Shown piece after piece: positions 61,301-64,000 of a DNA stretch of 64,000 nucleotides (position 1 is its first letter; every line of letters begins with the position of its first letter). The stretch covers positions 1,522,324 through 1,586,323 of the forward strand of contig NW_004454261.1 in NCBI RefSeq assembly GCF_000283155.1, given 5' to 3'. Origin of the DNA: Ceratotherium simum simum (lineage: Eukaryota > Chordata > Mammalia > Perissodactyla > Rhinocerotidae). The position numbers and the translations under genes were made by a program. The notes below the pieces were generated by a model, which saw nothing but the letters and a program-made list of their open reading frames with translations, ran no database searches and was not told the origin of the DNA.

Positions 61301-61624
61301 GGGGACAGAGAGGAGGGCGGGGATCCAGGGACACCGCCATGAACACCAGGACAGAAGGAGGTCCAGTGTCCTCGGCCAGAAGCGGAGGCAGCCAGGGGTG
61401 GGGCAGGTAAAGCTGTGGCATTGGGGCCCCACCGGGCAGCCCAGGGGCAGGTCTCTGGAGCCGAGCCAGGAACTGCGGTGGCAGAGGCTGGCGGTGAGGC
61501 CCGGTGGCGCCCGGCGCAGGGTGCAGAGCCCTCAGGATCGTGCATCTGCCCTCAGTTCACATGCTCTCCCCCCGTCCCCGCCCAGTGGACTTGGGAAGGT
61601 TGAGAGTTCCCTCCCCCACTCTGT

Positions 61625-61680
61625 TCTTGAGCAAGTGACTGGCCCAAGGTCACCCAGCTCTGACCCCTGCACCACACTTC
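61625..61680 (-). repeat. MIR relic (short)
   Basis: GAGCAAGTGACTGGCCCAAG followed by GTCACCCAGCTCTGACCCCT resembles the reversed MIR core. Confidence 0.45.
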
Positions 61681-63063
61681 CAGATCCCGGGAAGCAAGCC
61701 AACCGGAAATGCTCCTTTGCCCACGCCTCGGGCCCTCACCACCCATCTCCTCGTCCTGCCCGCTCCCTGGGCAGGGCCCCGTGGGCAGCGGGCTCCACAC
61801 CGCCATCACAGCGGGGCCCGCACACGGGACACCCACCTCCCCCTTCCCCCACTAGACCTGAAGCCCCCTGAAGTTAGGGACCCCCCCACCCCGGCACTCA
61901 AACGTCCCCAGGCCAGGTGCATGCCCCACTCCAGCGCCCATTCTCGCAGGTATCAGATGGCACCAAGGAACAGATGGGGTCCCCAGGGCAGAGGGAGAGG
62001 GCGGGGCACAGGAGGGCAGGGCTAGAAACCAGCAGAGGCAGAGTGGCCAGGGTTGGGGAGCGGGCACCAAAGGCCCCCGACCGCCCCAGGGGGACTGGGG
62101 AAGGGTCTTGTCTAGGAGACAGACGTACAGCAAAGGCAGGCGGGGTCCTGAGGACCCATGAGGGATCCCTTTAAGCTCTAGTATTTAACATCTCCTTAGC
62201 AGCCCACTCCCCAAAGAGGTGAGGACTAGAAAATGGGAGAAAACCAATCACTGCCAAGACCCATGTACATTTCCAGTCTCAACAATTACACGCTCACGTG
62301 CACGTGCCAGGCACTTGACACGGGGAGCACTCGTGTAACCCCACCTCCGCCACCCCCTGCGCTCCCCGCGGCAACCTCCCCCAGGCCGGGGAGGCCTGAC
62401 CCGCATGGTGTCCCCGGCACAGACCCGAGCACCGAGACCTGCCAAGCGTCCAATCAGAAGCACGGAAAGCCGGCCGGCGAGTTTCAGAAACCTCGCCTCC
62501 GATAACCGCTCTAGGACTTGCACACCGTGTCCTTCAGGGTGCCAAACACGAACTGCAAAGATGGGAGGGGCAGCCCGCAGCTTCTGCAGAGGTGGCGAGA
62601 AAAGGCTGACCCGGGGAGCTGACAAACCCTCCCCCGATGCCACAGAAGGACGCTATTATTGGAGAATTAGGGGCATCATTAGCCCCTGCATGGCAGCGAT
62701 AGAAGCCCATCGGAGTCCCCTAACGGGTGAGGGGCTTTCTCCAGCCTGGGGACAGCCAGAGACCTGGCTATCGAGACAGAGGGGTGGGGCAGGCGTCCTC
62801 AGACCCTAAGCCAGTGCCAGCCCCCAGTGGGACCCGACGGAGCTTGCCATTCAATGCTAGGGACAGAGACACATGGAAACAGACACACTCTTTACATATT
62901 ACAGCATCGTTGGGCTCCACTGACCAGAAAACCACCTTCTCACTAGTTTCATAACTCGGGAAACACTTCCCCAGGTGCAGCGGAATTACTACAACAAAAG
63001 CATCCTCCCCCCACCCAACAGATGGGACACACCAGGCGCAGTCCACGCCTCCCCCGCCCCCAG

Positions 63064-63080
63064 GGAAAAAAAAAAAAAAA
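63064..63080. repeat. Poly-A run (15 A)
   Basis: Fifteen A residues followed by CCAAAACAACC, with no recognisable SINE body on either side. Confidence 0.9.
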
Positions 63081-63234
63081 CCAAAACAACCAAACCCCCT
63101 GTAAAACCTTCCCCGGTGCCCAGGTGGCCGTGCGCCCCATTCCCCCTGGTGACATCACGCCCCCTGGGCGCAGACCCAGGCCCTTGCAGATCCGGGGCAG
63201 GTCCCTTCCAGAAGGAATCCCTCCCCCAGCCCCC

Positions 63235-63565
63235 AAAGGGGGGGGTGGCTGGGACAGCCCAAGGGGGTCCCCCGGGGAAGGACCGCACGGTTTGTCTCCA
63301 GTGTGGGGGGGCTCCGAGCTGGCGAGGTGGCTGAGCGGAGGGGGGGGACGGGGGGACGCGTGTGCCAGCTGCGGTGTGCATGGCAAGTGGATACATTTTT
63401 TTCTATTTAAAAAATCCAGATTGCACGGGGCTGGTAGGGGGGTCTGGGGAGCCGGGGTGCAAGTTGGGAGGCCTCGGTGGCCGGGCGGGGTGACCCAGAG
63501 AGGGGGGCGGGGGGCAATGGGGGGTATTCCGGGGGGGGGTTATCTGCAGCTGTGTGAAGAATGCT
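63235..63565 (+). other. G-run tract at the edge of the right-hand gap
   Basis: Many runs of 3-10 G lie close together, for example GGGGGGGTGGCTGGG-like sequence at 63239, GGAGGGGGGGACGGGGGGAC at 63338 and GGGGTATTCCGGGGGGGGG-like sequence before 63541. Such spacing could form several G-quadruplexes on the plus strand (the non-template strand for a plus-strand transcript, the template strand for KDM4B). No TATA box or exon is recognised. Confidence 0.6.
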
Positions 63566-64000
63566 NNNNNNNNNNNNNNNNNNNNNNNNNNNNNNNNNNN
63601 NNNNNNNNNNNNNNNNNNNNNNNNNNNNNNNNNNNNNNNNNNNNNNNNNNNNNNNNNNNNNNNNNNNNNNNNNNNNNNNNNNNNNNNNNNNNNNNNNNNN
63701 NNNNNNNNNNNNNNNNNNNNNNNNNNNNNNNNNNNNNNNNNNNNNNNNNNNNNNNNNNNNNNNNNNNNNNNNNNNNNNNNNNNNNNNNNNNNNNNNNNNN
63801 NNNNNNNNNNNNNNNNNNNNNNNNNNNNNNNNNNNNNNNNNNNNNNNNNNNNNNNNNNNNNNNNNNNNNNNNNNNNNNNNNNNNNNNNNNNNNNNNNNNN
63901 NNNNNNNNNNNNNNNNNNNNNNNNNNNNNNNNNNNNNNNNNNNNNNNNNNNNNNNNNNNNNNNNNNNNNNNNNNNNNNNNNNNNNNNNNNNNNNNNNNNN
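63566..64000. other. Assembly gap reaching the window edge (435 N)
   Basis: It begins immediately after the G-run tract. GC- and G-rich promoters are often missing from assemblies, so part of a CpG-island promoter could be hidden here, but nothing in the sequence proves it. Confidence 1.

Noticed and set aside
60855..63565. A neighbouring gene such as UHRF1, which flanks KDM4B in human
   Set aside because: No recognisable exon of any neighbour is present. Open frames here are short and without conserved motifs.

Overview
This is a 64 kb mammalian nuclear window, almost certainly from an equid (horse, ass or zebra). The main evidence is about 15 copies of a tRNA-like SINE with a GGCCGGCC head, an internal GGTTCGGATCC B box and a GATGTTAGCTCAGGGCCAATCTTCCTCAGCA tail (quoted in part below). 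These are the equine repetitive elements (ERE). Nothing in the window is bacterial, viral or plasmid-like. There are three assembly gaps: 2250-2420, 48246-49145 and 63566-64000.

The only protein-coding gene I can support is KDM4B (JMJD2B), a JmjC histone H3K9me3/H3K36me3 demethylase, on the minus strand. Four exons are present, reading right to left: 20231-20396 (25 nt of 5' UTR, then the start codon and residues 1-47, with most of JmjN), 14729-14904 (residues 48-106), 13617-13731 (107-144) and 8316-8509 (145-209, first part of JmjC). All boundaries are GT/AG, phases are compatible, and the spliced reading frame is continuous. Counting from the chosen ATG puts the family's key residues at their expected numbers: Tyr133, His189, Glu191, Asn199 and Lys207. 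The rest of JmjC (including the third iron ligand), the PHD and the Tudor domains must lie left of base 1. The promoter is not seen. It must lie to the right of exon 20231-20396, either unrecognised, in the right-hand gap, or outside the window.

Layout: 1-8315 is the start of a long intron (GC-rich, CA microsatellites, one LTR). 8316-20396 is the exon-bearing part, with introns of 5107, 997 and 5326 bp. 20397-63565 is more than 43 kb of non-coding sequence, taken as the 5' UTR intron and/or upstream flank. It is packed with LINE-1 3' ends, ERE SINEs, MaLR-type LTRs, MER5A and other hAT-type DNA elements, and L2 and MIR relics. Almost every LINE-1 fragment lies on the plus strand, antisense to KDM4B.

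The hunt did not find a new multi-gene system. The observations most worth checking are: hybrid SINEs carrying both known tail types; a tandem SINE pair with a threefold target-site motif; a SINE with a perfect 16-bp target-site duplication (a possible young or polymorphic insertion); an unidentified 330-bp insert splitting a LINE-1, with a 10-bp-arm palindrome at its edge; three related copies of a 1.2-1.5 kb element; a CA minisatellite with an 80-bp higher-order period; and a dense G-run tract ending in an assembly gap. Repeat family names come from memory of consensus sequences, not a database search.
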